This document shows, in pieces, positions 32,760 through 42,923 of a stretch of DNA of 64,000 bases. Location: assembly GCF_948472415.1 (NCBI RefSeq), contig NZ_OX419519.1:248001-312000 (forward strand), given 5' to 3'. Position 1 is the first letter of the stretch; every line of letters starts with the position of its first letter. Source of the DNA: Kitasatospora fiedleri. GTDB taxonomy: Bacteria; Actinomycetota; Actinomycetes; Streptomycetales; Streptomycetaceae. The notes below the pieces were generated by a model, which was not told the origin of the DNA, did no database searches, and saw nothing but the letters and a program-made list of their open reading frames with translations. The position numbers and the translations under genes were made by a program.

Positions 32760-34136
32760 TCACACCGCCGCCTCCGCTTCCGGAACGGGCTCCCGCCGCC
32801 CGGCGGCCGTCCCGACCCCGGCCCCGGCCCCGGCCCCGGGCTCGGGCTCGGGCCCGAGTCCGACCGCCGGCTCGGGCTCGGGCCCGGGAGGCCGGCTCGC
32901 CGGCAGGTGACGGACCGCGGGGAGCGCGAGCAGGGCGAACGCGACCGGGACGGCGAGGGCGGTCATCCCGAACAGCGTGGGACGCACACCGAGGCTCTCG
33001 GAGAGCGGACCGGCCAGCACCAGCCCGAGCGGCATCAGGGCGACGGCGATCAGGTGGTCGTAGGAGCTGACCCGGGAGAGCACCCGCTCCGGTATGTGCA
33101 CCTGGAGCGAGGTCTCCCAGAGCACGAAGAACAGGGACACGCCCACGCCCGTGACCGCCTCCAGGGCGGCGATCACCCAGACCGGCGCACCGGAGCCGAT
33201 GATCGCGGCCTGGCAGGAGGCGACCGCCATCGCCACCGCCGCGACGGCCATCGGACGGGCCGGTTTCAGCCGGTAGGAGCACACGTCCCCCACGATCGAG
33301 CCGAGGCCGAAGGCGATCACCACCACCGTCCACGCGTTGGCGCCGCCCCAGTCGCGCTTCGCCAGCACCGGCCCGAGCACGAACACCGAGGGCAGCACCA
33401 CCACGTGGTAGACCGCCATCGCGAGCATGCCCGACCACACCCACGTCCGGCTGCGCACCTGCTGCCAGCCGATCCGCAGCTCGGCCAGGAACCCGGGCCG
33501 CTCGCCCCGCTCGGCCCCGCCGTCGGCGCCGCCCGCCGCGACCGCGCCGTCGACCGCGCCCAGCCGGGCCAGCACCGCGGCACTGACCGCGAAACTCGCG
33601 GCGTCCATCGCCAGCGCACCGCCCGGGCCGACCGCCGCGATCAGCAGACCGGCCAGCGCCGGGCCGACCACCAGGCCCGTCGACTGGACGAACCCGCTGA
33701 GCGCGTTCGCCTCGCGCAGCCGATCGGCGGGGACCAGCAGGGGCAGCAGCCCGGTGGAGGCGGGGAGGAAGAAGGCGTCCGCGACCCCGAACAGCGCCAT
33801 CAGCAGCGCCAGCAGCCCGACCCGGGCGGTGCCGGTGAGCAGCAGCACCGCGACGGCCGTCTGGACGGCGCACCGCAGCAGGTCGGAGGCCAGCATGATC
33901 CGCCGTCTCGGTATCCGGTCCGCCCAGACGCCCCCGACCAGGGTGAACACCAGCAGCGGGAGCAGCCCGGCGGCCGTCACCAGCCCCACGTCGACGGCCG
34001 AGCCGCCGATCGACAGCACGGCGAAGGGCAGCGCCACGAACGACACCCGGTCTCCCAGGGTCGACAGCGACTGGCCGACGAACAGCCTGGCGAACTGGCG
34101 CTCGGTGCGGAGCACTTCAGGAATCAGGGCACCCAC
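32760..34136 (-). CDS. MFS transporter, EntS/MFS_3 type
   Basis: 458-aa intact 12-helix carrier. QFARLFVGQSLSTLGDRVSF, WADRIPRRRIMLASDLLRC (motif A with RIPRR) and ADAFFLPASTGLLPLLVPAD place it in the MFS_3 group, which includes siderophore and macrolide exporters. The C-terminal 45 residues are a Pro/Glu/Gly/Ala tail encoded by CCGGCC-rich repeats (32790-32895). No regulator is adjacent; the substrate is unknown. Confidence 0.85.
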   Translation of the reverse strand: MGALIPEVLRTERQFARLFVGQSLSTLGDRVSFVALPFAVLSIGGSAVDVGLVTAAGLLPLLVFTLVGGVWADRIPRRRIMLASDLLRCAVQTAVAVLLLTGTARVGLLALLMALFGVADAFFLPASTGLLPLLVPADRLREANALSGFVQSTGLVVGPALAGLLIAAVGPGGALAMDAASFAVSAAVLARLGAVDGAVAAGGADGGAERGERPGFLAELRIGWQQVRSRTWVWSGMLAMAVYHVVVLPSVFVLGPVLAKRDWGGANAWTVVVIAFGLGSIVGDVCSYRLKPARPMAVAAVAMAVASCQAAIIGSGAPVWVIAALEAVTGVGVSLFFVLWETSLQVHIPERVLSRVSSYDHLIAVALMPLGLVLAGPLSESLGVRPTLFGMTALAVPVAFALLALPAVRHLPASRPPGPEPEPAVGLGPEPEPGAGAGAGVGTAAGRREPVPEAEAAV

Positions 34137-34150
34137 GGAACCTCCCCAAC

Positions 34151-34206
34151 GGACTCGACGGACCTGACGGACCTGTCGGACCTGACGAACTCGACGGACC
34201 CGACCA
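34151..34206. repeat. Imperfect GACGGACCT tandem repeat before the MFS start
   Basis: About six 9-10-base units of (C)GACGGACCT(G) lie immediately upstream of the MFS gene on its 5' side. They resemble the 15-base repeat at 38424. Confidence 0.6.
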
Positions 34207-34589
34207 CGCGCCCACCGGAACAGCGAGCAGGGCGATCGTAGGAAGCCCGCCGACCCCCTGTCGCATCATTTATCCGCAACGCGTCGAATGCCCCGATTGC
34301 ACCCAACTCGGCTACTTTCAAAGGCAGTTGGCGGCCAAGAACCGCCGACACCACCCCGGCGGAGCACCGGCCTTCCCCGCTCCCTCCCTCCCAATCCCAC
34401 CGATCGGCCAGACTTCTCCCACCGATCCGCCGACCCTCCCCTCGCCCTCCCGCCCGATCTCCCGTCAACAGGTCGTCCACACACCACGCAGGACCCGACG
34501 TGACGAGGGCGTGATCCGGGCGCGACGCGCTTGTGATTGCCACGTTCGAGTGAATAGGCTCGCCCCGGCTCGCACCGCCGGGCCCCCGC
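34207..34589 (+). promoter_or_regulatory. Promoter region of rpf
   Basis: Mostly featureless C-rich DNA. TTGTGA (34531-34536) and TAGGCT (34555-34560) at 18-base spacing form a plausible -35/-10 pair starting the riboswitch transcript. GTGATTGCCAC overlaps it and recalls a Crp half-site. Confidence 0.4.
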
Positions 34590-34777
34590 ACGCGACAACG
34601 CCGAGCCCTGTCCACCGCGCTGCGGGTCGACCACCAAGACCCTTGGGCAGGGGCGGGGAACCACGATTGTTGCCGTCCCCACGGCTAGGGGTGAAGCCGT
34701 CCGCACCGGGTGACCGGAGCGCGACGGCCTGGCCTCCCTCCCGGCCCGAACCCGACAGCTCACCCCGTAGGCGTGCG
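34590..34777 (+). promoter_or_regulatory. c-di-AMP (ydaO) riboswitch in front of rpf
   Basis: Conserved ydaO/yuaA pieces are present in order: GGGCGGGGAACCAC, GGGGTGAAG, GCACCGGGTGACCGGAGCGC, and the 3' hallmark CCCGAACCCGACAGCTCACC followed by CCGTAGGCG (34747-34773). The switch ends 14 bases before the rpf ATG. Streptomycete rpf and other wall-hydrolase genes are classical members of this regulon; c-di-AMP usually turns expression off. The 5' boundary is approximate. Confidence 0.88.
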
Positions 34778-34790
34778 GAGAGGATCTCGC

Positions 34791-36002
34791 ATGCTCTTCA
34801 CGGGTTCGGGACGCCACCGCCGGCAGGGTCCGGCGGAGAAGGCGGCCGAGCGGGCGATCGCGGCAGCCGGCGTGGCCGGTGTCGGCATCGCCCTGCCGCT
34901 GCTCGCCGTCACCGGCGCACACGCCGCCCCCAGCGCGGTCTGGGACCGGGTCGCCGACTGCGAGAGCGGAGGGAACTGGAGTTCCGACGTGGGCAACGGC
35001 ATCTACGGCGGCCTGGGGATCACCGCCCAGCGCTGGAACGACTACGGCGGCACCCAGTACTCGGCGCTGCCGAACGGGGCCACCCGCAGCCAGCAGATCG
35101 CCGTCGCCGAACGCATCCTGGCCACCGAGGGCCCCTCGCCCTGGTCGGCGTGCGCGGACGACGCGGGCCTGAACACCGCCAGCGCGCCGGGCGTGGTCGA
35201 CGACAACGACTCGGCGGACGAGACGGGTTCGCTGCGCGGCGCGCGCGGCGTCGCGGCGGTCAACGCCGCCCCGGACGGCAGCACCGTCCCGGACGGGAGG
35301 AGCACGCCGGTGTTCTCCGGCCTGCCCGGCTACGACCCGGTCTCGCACGTGTACTGGTACGAGAAGAACGGCGCCTGGTTCTGGACCAGCCACCAGAGCC
35401 TGTACGAGCGCTACATGCAGCTGACGCACCCCCAGCCGCACCCGAGCGCGCCGACCACGACCACCCCGGACCCGACCGTCCCCACCCCGAACGCCCCGGA
35501 CGCCTCGGCCACCCCGACCGTCCCGCCGGTCTCCCCCACCGACCCGGCCGCTCCCGGCGACCCCACCGACCCGACCGCCTCGCCCAGCCCGAGCACGCCC
35601 ACCGACGGCAGCACCGGCACCGACGGCGGGAACGGGGGCGGCCTGCTGCCCACCCTCCCGGTCACCCCGTCCCCCGGCCCGTCCACCGGCACCAGCGGCA
35701 CCCCGGACGCGTCGCCCAACGGCGGCACCACCACCGCCCCGAGCGCGGGCAGCGGCACGACCGCGCCCACGGACGCGTCCACCGCCCCGGCGGCCCCGAC
35801 CACCTCGACGGTCCCGACCCCGGCAGCGTCCCCGGCCCCGTCCGCGCAGCCGTACACCGTCGGCCCCGGCGACACGCTGGCCTCGATCGCCCGCAGCAAC
35901 GCCGTGGGCGGCGGCTGGTCCGAGCTCTACCAGTCGAACCAGCAGCTGATCGGCGAGAACCCGAACCTGATCCGGCCCGGCCAGGTGCTGAACCTGGGCT
36001 GA
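34791..36002 (+). CDS. Resuscitation-promoting factor: Rpf domain plus LysM
   Basis: 403-aa intact secreted muralytic protein. A signal region ends in AVTGAHA. The Rpf (lysozyme-like) domain starts WDRVADCESGGNW, where the Glu is catalytic, and continues GIYGGLGITAQRWNDYGG. A YWYEKNGAWFW segment and a long Pro/Thr/Ser linker of about 160 residues lead to a C-terminal LysM (YTVGPGDTLASIARSN, LIRPGQVLNLG). It cleaves peptidoglycan during spore germination and wake-up. GGAGAGGAT precedes the ATG. Confidence 0.9.
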   Translation: MLFTGSGRHRRQGPAEKAAERAIAAAGVAGVGIALPLLAVTGAHAAPSAVWDRVADCESGGNWSSDVGNGIYGGLGITAQRWNDYGGTQYSALPNGATRSQQIAVAERILATEGPSPWSACADDAGLNTASAPGVVDDNDSADETGSLRGARGVAAVNAAPDGSTVPDGRSTPVFSGLPGYDPVSHVYWYEKNGAWFWTSHQSLYERYMQLTHPQPHPSAPTTTTPDPTVPTPNAPDASATPTVPPVSPTDPAAPGDPTDPTASPSPSTPTDGSTGTDGGNGGGLLPTLPVTPSPGPSTGTSGTPDASPNGGTTTAPSAGSGTTAPTDASTAPAAPTTSTVPTPAASPAPSAQPYTVGPGDTLASIARSNAVGGGWSELYQSNQQLIGENPNLIRPGQVLNLG

Positions 36003-36024
36003 CGGACGCCCGGACCGGCCGCCG

Positions 36025-37228
36025 TCACTTCGGGACGGCGGCCAGTCCGGTGCAGCCGCGCAGGCCGTCGCGGCGCTGCTGGGCGGCCTTCGCGGCGTTG
36101 CCGCTCTGCGGGACGGGCACGCCGCGGCCGTCGATGTGGGCGGGGTGAAGGTCTCGCCGGTGACGCGGCCGTCGCGCGGTGACGGTGATCGTGGTGACGC
36201 CGGTCTCGTCGGAGGCGGTGTAGTTCGAGGTGCCGTACCAGAGGAAGTTGCCGAAGCCGTACGCCACGTAGGTGTTCCCGAGCATGCCCGCGCCGAGCAT
36301 GGTGTGGGCGTGGGTGCCGACCACGGCGGTCGCTCCGGCGTCGGCGAGCTTCTTGGCCAGCGAGGTCTGCGCGCGGGTCGGGCAGGCTACGCCCTCGTCG
36401 CCCCAGTGCAGGTAGACCAGGACCACGGGCGCCTGCGCCTTCGCCCCGGCCACGGCCCGCAGCAGGGCGGTCTCGTCGAGGGCGGACGCGATGCCGGGCT
36501 TGTGCGCGCCGGCCCGCCACTTCTGGTTGGTGATCTCGTTGACCTGACTGGCCGCCAGGACGGCGACCCGCACGCCGCGCACGGTGGTCAGGTAGGGGGC
36601 GTACGCCTCCTCGGCGTCCTTGCCGATGCCGATCACGGGCACCGGGGAGGCGGCCTTGGCGGCGAGGGTGTCGGCGAGCCCGTCGGGCCGAAGTCGACGG
36701 CGTGGTTGTTGGCCTGGGAGACCACGTCGACGCCCGCGTCCTTGAGCGCGCCGAGCGCCTTGGGCGTGGTGCGGAAGGTGTAGGTCTTGGGTTCGGCCTT
36801 GCCGCGGCCGGTGATCGCGGTCTCCAGGTTGAGCACCGCCAGGTCGGCGGCGGAGAGCGCGCCGGAGATCGGCCGAGCGCGGTGTCGGCCTTGGCGGCGC
36901 CGAGTCGGGCGGCGGTCCGCCCTTCGAAGTGGACGTCCCCGGCGAACGCCACCGTGATGCCGCTCCCCGCCCCGGCCCCCTGGCCGGGGCCCGGGCTCGC
37001 GCCGGAGGCCGTCGCGGCGGGGTCCTGCGGGGCCCCGCTCCCCGACCCGGCGGGCGCCGAACCGGTCGGCGCGGCCGATCCGGTGGCCGCGGCGGACGCC
37101 GACCCGCCCCCGGCGGTGGGGGCGGCCCGGTCCCCGGCGGGGGACGGCCCGCCGCATCCGGCGAGGGCGCCCAGCAGCAGGACGGCGGTGGCGGTGGTGG
37201 CGGCTGTGCCGCCCGTGGTGCGACGCAT
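36025..37228 (-). CDS. CapA/PgsA family lipoprotein (metallophosphatase-like)
   Basis: About 401 aa. The lipobox LLLGALAGC sits at residues 17-25 of the signal peptide; then a Gly/Ser/Pro linker. The domain follows CapA/PGA-synthesis proteins: VAFAGDVHFEG, LAVLNLETAITG, DVVSQANNHAVDFGPTG, VLVYLHWGDEG, VVGTHAHTM and YGFGNFLW; the Asp, Asn and His residues form the expected metal site. Frame moves near 36875, 36690 and 36150-36180. No capsule genes are nearby, so a cell-envelope phosphodiesterase role is a guess. Confidence 0.78.
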
Positions 37229-37396
37229 GAACGAACCCCCCGGCAGTTCGGTGACGACGCACTGTATCCGCGCCACTCGAACACCGGAAGACCGCAACGG
37301 CACCGCACGGTGACCGTTTCCGTCAGCCGCCCACTGCTCCAGTCAGGTCGGATGATCGGACGAGCGGATCAGCGGGCGGTCGGTCCGGCCGTCGGC

Positions 37397-38310
37397 TCAG
37401 GCCAGCACGCCGGCGGCGCGCAGCAGCCAGCGGTTGGTCCGGCCGACCAGTCCGGCCCGGTCCAGCACGGAGACCACCTTCTGCGCCATCTCGACCTTGG
37501 TGGCCCGCCAGTGCGGGTTGGCGCGGGCGACGGCCCGGCCTGTCTTCGGGTCGATGCCGACCGCGGCGTACAGCCGGGGTGGATCAGCGCGGTGGTGGCG
37601 TAGTAGACGATCAGTCCGATGAACAGCTGCTCGTACCGGCGGCGGACCGGGCCGAGGCGCTTGCGGACCAGTTCCTCGCGGGCGTAGCTGATGTGCCGGG
37701 CCTCCTCGATGACGTGGATCCGGGAGACCTGGCGGGTGAGCGGCTGGAGGGTGTCGTCGTTCATCACCTCGCGCTGGAAGGCGTCCAGGATCTCCTCGAC
37801 GTACATGGTGCCGCCGAAGGTCTGGCTGTGGGTGGAGATCGCCTTGAAGAGCCGGCCCAGGTTGTGCGCGACGAATCCGGCGCCGTACGCGGGGACGCCC
37901 ATCTTGGCGATCATGCGGGCGAACATGATCGAGTGCCGGCACTCGTCGGCGATCTCGGTGAGCGCGTACTGGACGTGGTTGCTGGTGGGGTCCCGGTCGA
38001 AGGCGTGGCGCAGCAGCATCTGCATGAGGATCTCCTCGAACCAGATGCCGACGCTGGCGATGGAGGCGACCTCGTGCTTGGAGAGCTCGATCCGTTCCTC
38101 GTCGGTCATCCGCTCCCAGAGGTCGGTGCCGTAGAGAGAGAGGTGGCGGGGCGGGCAGTAGTAGGCGCCGGGGATGGGGTCGGCGTCCCAGTCGACGTCC
38201 TTGAGCGGGTTGAACGAGAGCTTCGCGGAGGAGGCGAGCAGGCGTTCGGCGGTGCGCTCCCGGTCGGGTGCGGTGCGGGTGGACTGGGTGGAGGCGGGCT
38301 GGGGCGGCAT
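37397..38310 (-). CDS. AurF-like diiron oxygenase
   Basis: About 304 aa. Matches the p-aminobenzoate N-oxygenase AurF family: ELSKHEVASIASVGIWFEEI, EIADECRHSIMFARMIAKMG, MYVEEILDAFQREVM and HVIEEARHISYAREEL supply the Glu/His ligands of a dinuclear iron site. The family oxidises aryl amines, but many streptomycete members have unknown substrates. No arylamine pathway is in the window. One C is lost near 37577. ATG 38310 has GAAGGAG, and a promoter/operator lies at 38363-38391. Confidence 0.8.
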
Positions 38311-38362
38311 GCCGGCTCCTTCTCGGTGAGGGCCTGGAGGGTGGAGTGGTGGCACTGCCGTG

Positions 38363-38391
38363 AAGGTAGAAGTTATTAGACTTCCCGTCAA
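38363..38391 (-). promoter_or_regulatory. Promoter with internal operator for the AurF-like gene
   Basis: On the minus strand TTGACG (-35) and TACCTT (-10) are 17 bases apart. The spacer is filled by a GAAGT-N6-ACTTC dyad (38369-38384), a position suited to repression. The -10 lies about 55 bases before the ATG. Confidence 0.6.
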
Positions 38392-38423
38392 TACACTGCG
38401 CGCGAAGAGCCGAAGAGCCGCCG

Positions 38424-38470
38424 ACCTGACGACCCCACCACCTGACGACCCCACGACCTGACGACCCGAA
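38424..38470. repeat. 15-base tandem repeat, three units
   Basis: ACCTGACGACCCCAC occurs three times with small changes, flanked by GAAGAGCCG copies, between the pseudouridine synthase and AurF-like genes. Confidence 0.7.
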
Positions 38471-38502
38471 GAGCCGTGCGCCGGCCCGACCCGCCCCGGG
38501 TC

Positions 38503-39446
38503 CTACCAGCCCGCCGGGTCCTGCCAGGCCGCCAGCACCCGCCCGCTGACGAAGCGCCGCCGCTCCCCGCCCACCGGGTCGGTGAACTCCAGCGAGCGCG
38601 CGAGCAGCTGGAGCGGGCGCCGGTAGTCCTCCGGTGCGCCCCGTCCAACACCTCCGGGTAGAGCGGGTCGCCCAGGATCGGCAGCCCGAGCCCGTTCATG
38701 TGCACCCGCAACTGGTGGGTGCGCCCGGTGCGCGGGGCGAGCCGGTAGCGGCCCAGGCCGCCGCGCGCCTCGGCCAGCTCGATCCGGCTCTCCGCGTTGG
38801 GCTCGCCGGGCTCCTCGTAGGCGTCGAGCCGCCCGCGGTCCTTGCGGAGCCGGTTGCGCACCACGGTCGGCGGCAGGGCCGCCGCGCCCTCCTCGTGGCG
38901 GGCGACGGCCTCGTACTCCTTGACCGCCTCGCGCCGTTCGAACAGGCCCTGGTAGGCGCCGCGCAGCGCGGGGTCGGCGACGAACAGCACCACGCCGGCG
39001 GTGAGCCGGTCCAGGCGGTGGGCGGGGCTGAGCCGGGGCAGGTCGAGGTCGCGGCGCAGCCGGGCGAGGGCGGTCTCGGTGGCGTGGCTGCCGCGCGGGG
39101 TGGTGGCGAGGAAGTGCGGTTTGTCGGCGACCACGATCCGCTCGTCGCGGTACAGGACCTCGACCGGGAAGGGCACCACGGGTTCGGGCGGTCCGGGTTC
39201 GCGGTGGAACCAGACGTGGCCGCCGGGCCGGTAGGGCGTGTCGGCGGTGACCGGCCCGTCCTGGCCGGCGAACTCGCCGGCCGCGAGCATGGCGGCGATC
39301 CGCCCGTTCCCGGCGGCGGCGCCGTAGCGCTCCTCCAGGTAGGCCCGGACGGTCGGCCAGGCGCCCTCGACCGGCAGTCTGACGTGGACCGGGTCGATGC
39401 CGTCGCGCTGCGGCAGCGGGCTGAGGGGGGCGGGCTTCCTACGCAC
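38503..39446 (-). CDS. RluA-family pseudouridine synthase
   Basis: About 314 aa. Domain order is that of RluA enzymes: an N-terminal S4-like part (TVRAYLEERYG, RIAAMLAAGEFAGQDG), VLYRDERIVVADKPHFLATTP, the catalytic LSPAHRLDRLTAGVVLF with its Asp, RIELAEARGGLGRYRLAPRT and GRTHQLRVHMNGLGLPILGD. It isomerises specific uridines in rRNA or tRNA. The last 30 residues (RRPLQLLARSLEF to AAWQDPAGW) follow one indel near 38640. GTG 39446 or 39449 is the inferred start. Confidence 0.85.
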
Positions 39447-39584
39447 CACCGTGCGCCGCCCCGGGGTCCGTCCGGCGGGTCTCCATCCGGCCCACCCTAG
39501 CGGCAGGTCACCCGTCTGGGCGCGGGCGGCCCGCCGTGCGACGATGGCAGGGCGGTACCCCCGCCCCGAAGGGTAGGTGGCCGG

Positions 39585-42500
39585 ATGGACGCCGAGAACC
39601 ACATGGACACCGGGCAGCAGGGCACGATTTCCCGGGCCCGCCCCGCCTCCCGCTCACGGCGGGTGGTGCGCCGGTACCGGACGGCCTGCTGGCGATCCCG
39701 GTGGCCACGGCGCTGATCGCGGCGAACGGCAGGATCCTGCACTGGAGCCCGGACGCGGAGGCCCTGCTCGGCTTCCCGGCGGACCAGGCGGTGGGGCGGT
39801 TCGCGGCGGACGTCCTGGTGGCCCCGGAGCGGCGTACGGAGGTGCTGGGGCTGTTCGCCCGGATTCTGGAGGGCCGCCCCTGGTCGGGGGTGTTCCCGGT
39901 GCGGCACCGGGACGGGCACCTGGTGGGGCTGGACTTCCGAACCTACCCGGTGCTCGACCGGGAGGGTTCGCCGATGGTGCTGGCGGTGGCCTCGGACGTC
40001 AGCGAGGTGCGCCGGCTGGCGGCGGACCTGGCGGTGCTGGACGGGTTCTTCACCCAGTCGCCGGTCGGCATGGCGGTGTACGACACCGAGCTGCGCTTCG
40101 TCCGCCTGAACGAGGCGCTGGCCCGGATCAACGGGCTGCCGGTGGACCGGCACCTGGGCGGCGGCTGACCGAGCTGCTGCCGGGGATCGACGGCCGGGCG
40201 GCGGAGGCCACGATGCGCCGGGTGCTGGCCGACGGCCGGCCGGTGGTGGACGCCCGCACGCACGGCTGGACGGCGGCCGATCCGGGCCGCGAGCACGCCT
40301 GGTCGGTGTCGAGCTTCCGGCTGGAGCAGCCGGACGGCACGGTGCTGGGGGTGAGCACCACGGTCGTGGACATCACCGACCGCTTCGAGGCGGAGAGCGC
40401 CGCCGAGGCCGCCCAGCAGCGGCTGGCGCTGCTGAACGAGGCGTCCACCCGGATCGGCACCACGCTGGACTTGGCCACCACGGCCCGGGAGCTGGCCGAG
40501 ACGGCCGCACCGAGCCTGGCGGACACCGTGGTGGTGGAGGTGCTGGACGGCCTGGTGCGGGGCGAGCCGGCCGCGCTGCCGGACCGGGTGGACCGGTCCG
40601 CGGTGCTGCGCCGGCTGGCGTTCCACACCGTCGCGGGCAGCGGGATGTCGCCGATCGCCCCGGTCGGCACCGTGCAGCGGCTGCACCCGAGCACGCCGTA
40701 CGCGTGGGCGCTGTCGCACGGCCGGCCGGTGCTGGTGCCGCGGACGGACGGGGCCGCGATGAGTTGGTTCACGGACGACCCGGTGCGCGGCGGGGCGATC
40801 CGGGCGCAGGGGGTGCGTTCGCTGATGGTGGTGCCGCTGATCGCCCGGGGTGCGGCGATCGGCACCGCGACGTTCTTCCGGTCCCGAACGGCGACCCCGT
40901 ACGGGCAGGCGGACCTGGCGCTGGCCAGCGAGCTGGCGGCCCGGGCGGCGGTGTCGATCGACAACGCGCTGCTGTACACCCGGGAGCGGGACGCGGCCGA
41001 GCAGCGGCAGCGGGCGCTGGAGGTCGCGGAGAGCGCCCAGCAGCGGCTGGCGCTGCTGAACGAGGCGTCCACCCGGATCGGCACCACGCTGGACCTGACG
41101 ATCACCGCGCAGGAGCTGGTGGACGTGGTGATCCCGCGGTTCGCGGACTTCGTGACGGTGGACATCCGCGAGGCGGTGCTGACCGGCGAGGACCCGGAGC
41201 CGGTGCCGGAGTCCGGTTCGGTGCCGCTGCGGGCGGTCGCGGTGGGTGAGCGGGAGGACGGCTCGCCGCTGACGGGGGCGGCCGACCAGATCGGGGAGAC
41301 CACGCACTCGGCCAAGCTGTACGCGCGGGCGATGCGCACCGGCCGGTCGGTCCTGGTGCCGCACGTGGACGAGCCCGAGCTGCGCCGGATCGTCACGCAC
41401 CCGGACCGGGTCCAGCCGGGCCTGGACGCCGGGCTCCACTCGTACCTGATGGTGCCGCTGCTGGCCCGCGGCCAGGTGCTGGGCGGGGTGGAGTTCGTCC
41501 GGCTGGCCAATCCGGAGCCGTTCACCCCGGCGGACCGGGCGCTGGGCGAGGAACTGGCGGCGCGGGCGGCGGTGTGCATCGACAACGCCCGGCTGTACCG
41601 GCGCGAGCGGGACACCGCGCTGACCCTGCAGCGCAGCCTGCTGCCGCAGGACGTGCACCGCACGCCGGGGCTGGAGATAGCGCACCGCTACCTGCCCTCG
41701 ACGGTGGGCGACGAGATCGGCGGCGACTGGTTCGACGTGGTGCCGCTGACCGGCGGCCGGGTGGCGCTGATCGTCGGCGACGTGATGGGGCACGGCATCC
41801 GGGCGGCCGCCACGATGGGCCAGCTGCGGACGGTGGCGCGGACGCTGGTGACGCTGGACCTCGATCCGGCGCGGGTGCTGCGACGGCTGGACGAGGCGAC
41901 CGCGCAGCTCGGCGAGGGCCAGTTCGCCACCTGCGTGTGCGCGGTGTTCGACCCGGTGGACGGGGAGTGCGTCCTGGCCTCGGCGGGTCACCTGCCGCCG
42001 GTGGTCTCGGAGCACGACGGCGAGGCCCGGCTGGTGACGCCGCCGCCGGGCGCGCCGCTGGGCGTGGGCGGGGTGCCGTTCGAGTCGGTGCGCTTCCCGC
42101 TGCGCGAGGACGGGCTGCTGGTGCTGTACACGGACGGGCTGGTGGAGCGGCGCGGGCAGGACCTGGACGAGGGCCTGGAGCTGCTGCGCGAGACGGTGAC
42201 GCACCGGCAGCCGAACCTGGAGCGCGGCTGCGACGCGGTGCTGGGGGCGCTCGGGGCGACGATGGGGCAGGACGACGTGGCGGTGATCATGGCGCACGCC
42301 GGGCCGGTCGGCGCGGACCGGCTGGCGACCCTGCCGCTGACCGGCGATCCGGCGCTGCTGCGGCACGCCCGGGAGTTCACCCGGCGGACGCTGACCGACT
42401 GGGGGCTGGCCTCGCTGGTGGAGCCGGTGGTGCTGCTGACCGGGGAGCTGCTGGCCAACGCGCTGCTGCACGCCGGTTCGCCGCTGCAGCTGCGGGTGTT

Positions 42501-42698
42501 CCGGGGCGCGCTGCTGACGGTGGAGGTCGCGGACGCGGACAGCCGGGAGCCGCGGCTGCGGCCGGTGGGCGAGCACGACGAGGGCGGGCGGGCATGCTGC
42601 TGATCAACGAGTTGGCGCACCGCTGGGGCAGCCGGGCCACCCGGGACGGCAAGGTGGTCTGGTTCGAGATGGAGCTTCCGGCCCGATCGTCATACTGA
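39585..42698 (+). CDS. PAS-GAF-GAF-SpoIIE phosphatase with C-terminal anti-sigma-like ATPase domain
   Basis: About 1,037 aa signalling protein. Two PAS segments (AANGRILHWSPDAEALLGFP; SPVGMAVYDTELRFVRLNEA) are followed by two GAF domains (VRSLMVVPLIARGAAIGTAT; LHSYLMVPLLARGQVLGGVE). Then a SpoIIE/PP2C phosphatase (RSLLPQDVHRTPGLEIAHRY, VGDEIGGDWFDVV, VGDVMGHGIRAAATMGQLR, VLYTDGLVERRG) and a HATPase-like end (LLTGELLANALLHAGSPLQL). It should dephosphorylate anti-anti-sigma factors in response to ligands bound by PAS/GAF. One base is lost near 39650, 40165 and 42590. ATG 39585 is a best guess. Confidence 0.87.
40411..41094 (+). repeat. Two identical 60-base copies inside the SpoIIE gene
   Basis: 40411-40470 and 41035-41094 are identical base for base and encode AQQRLALLNEASTRIGTTLD before each GAF domain. 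The identity of a 60-base stretch inside otherwise diverged domains suggests recent duplication or gene conversion. Confidence 0.85.
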
Positions 42699-42923
42699 TC
42701 CGGCGTCAACTTCCCTGGTGCGCAGGTGCGTCAACCCCGCGCACCGGCCGGTACGGCATCCGGCGGTACGGCGCTCACCCGTCGCGGCGGTGCGGTTGCC
42801 CCGGCCGGGTGACCGCTCGGCCCACGGTGTACGGCGCGGGCCCGCGGATGCCGATGATCGTCGCGTCCGGCCCCCGAAACCGCGCGACGCCCCGGCGTTC
42901 AGCGCCGAACCTGGAGAAACCCG

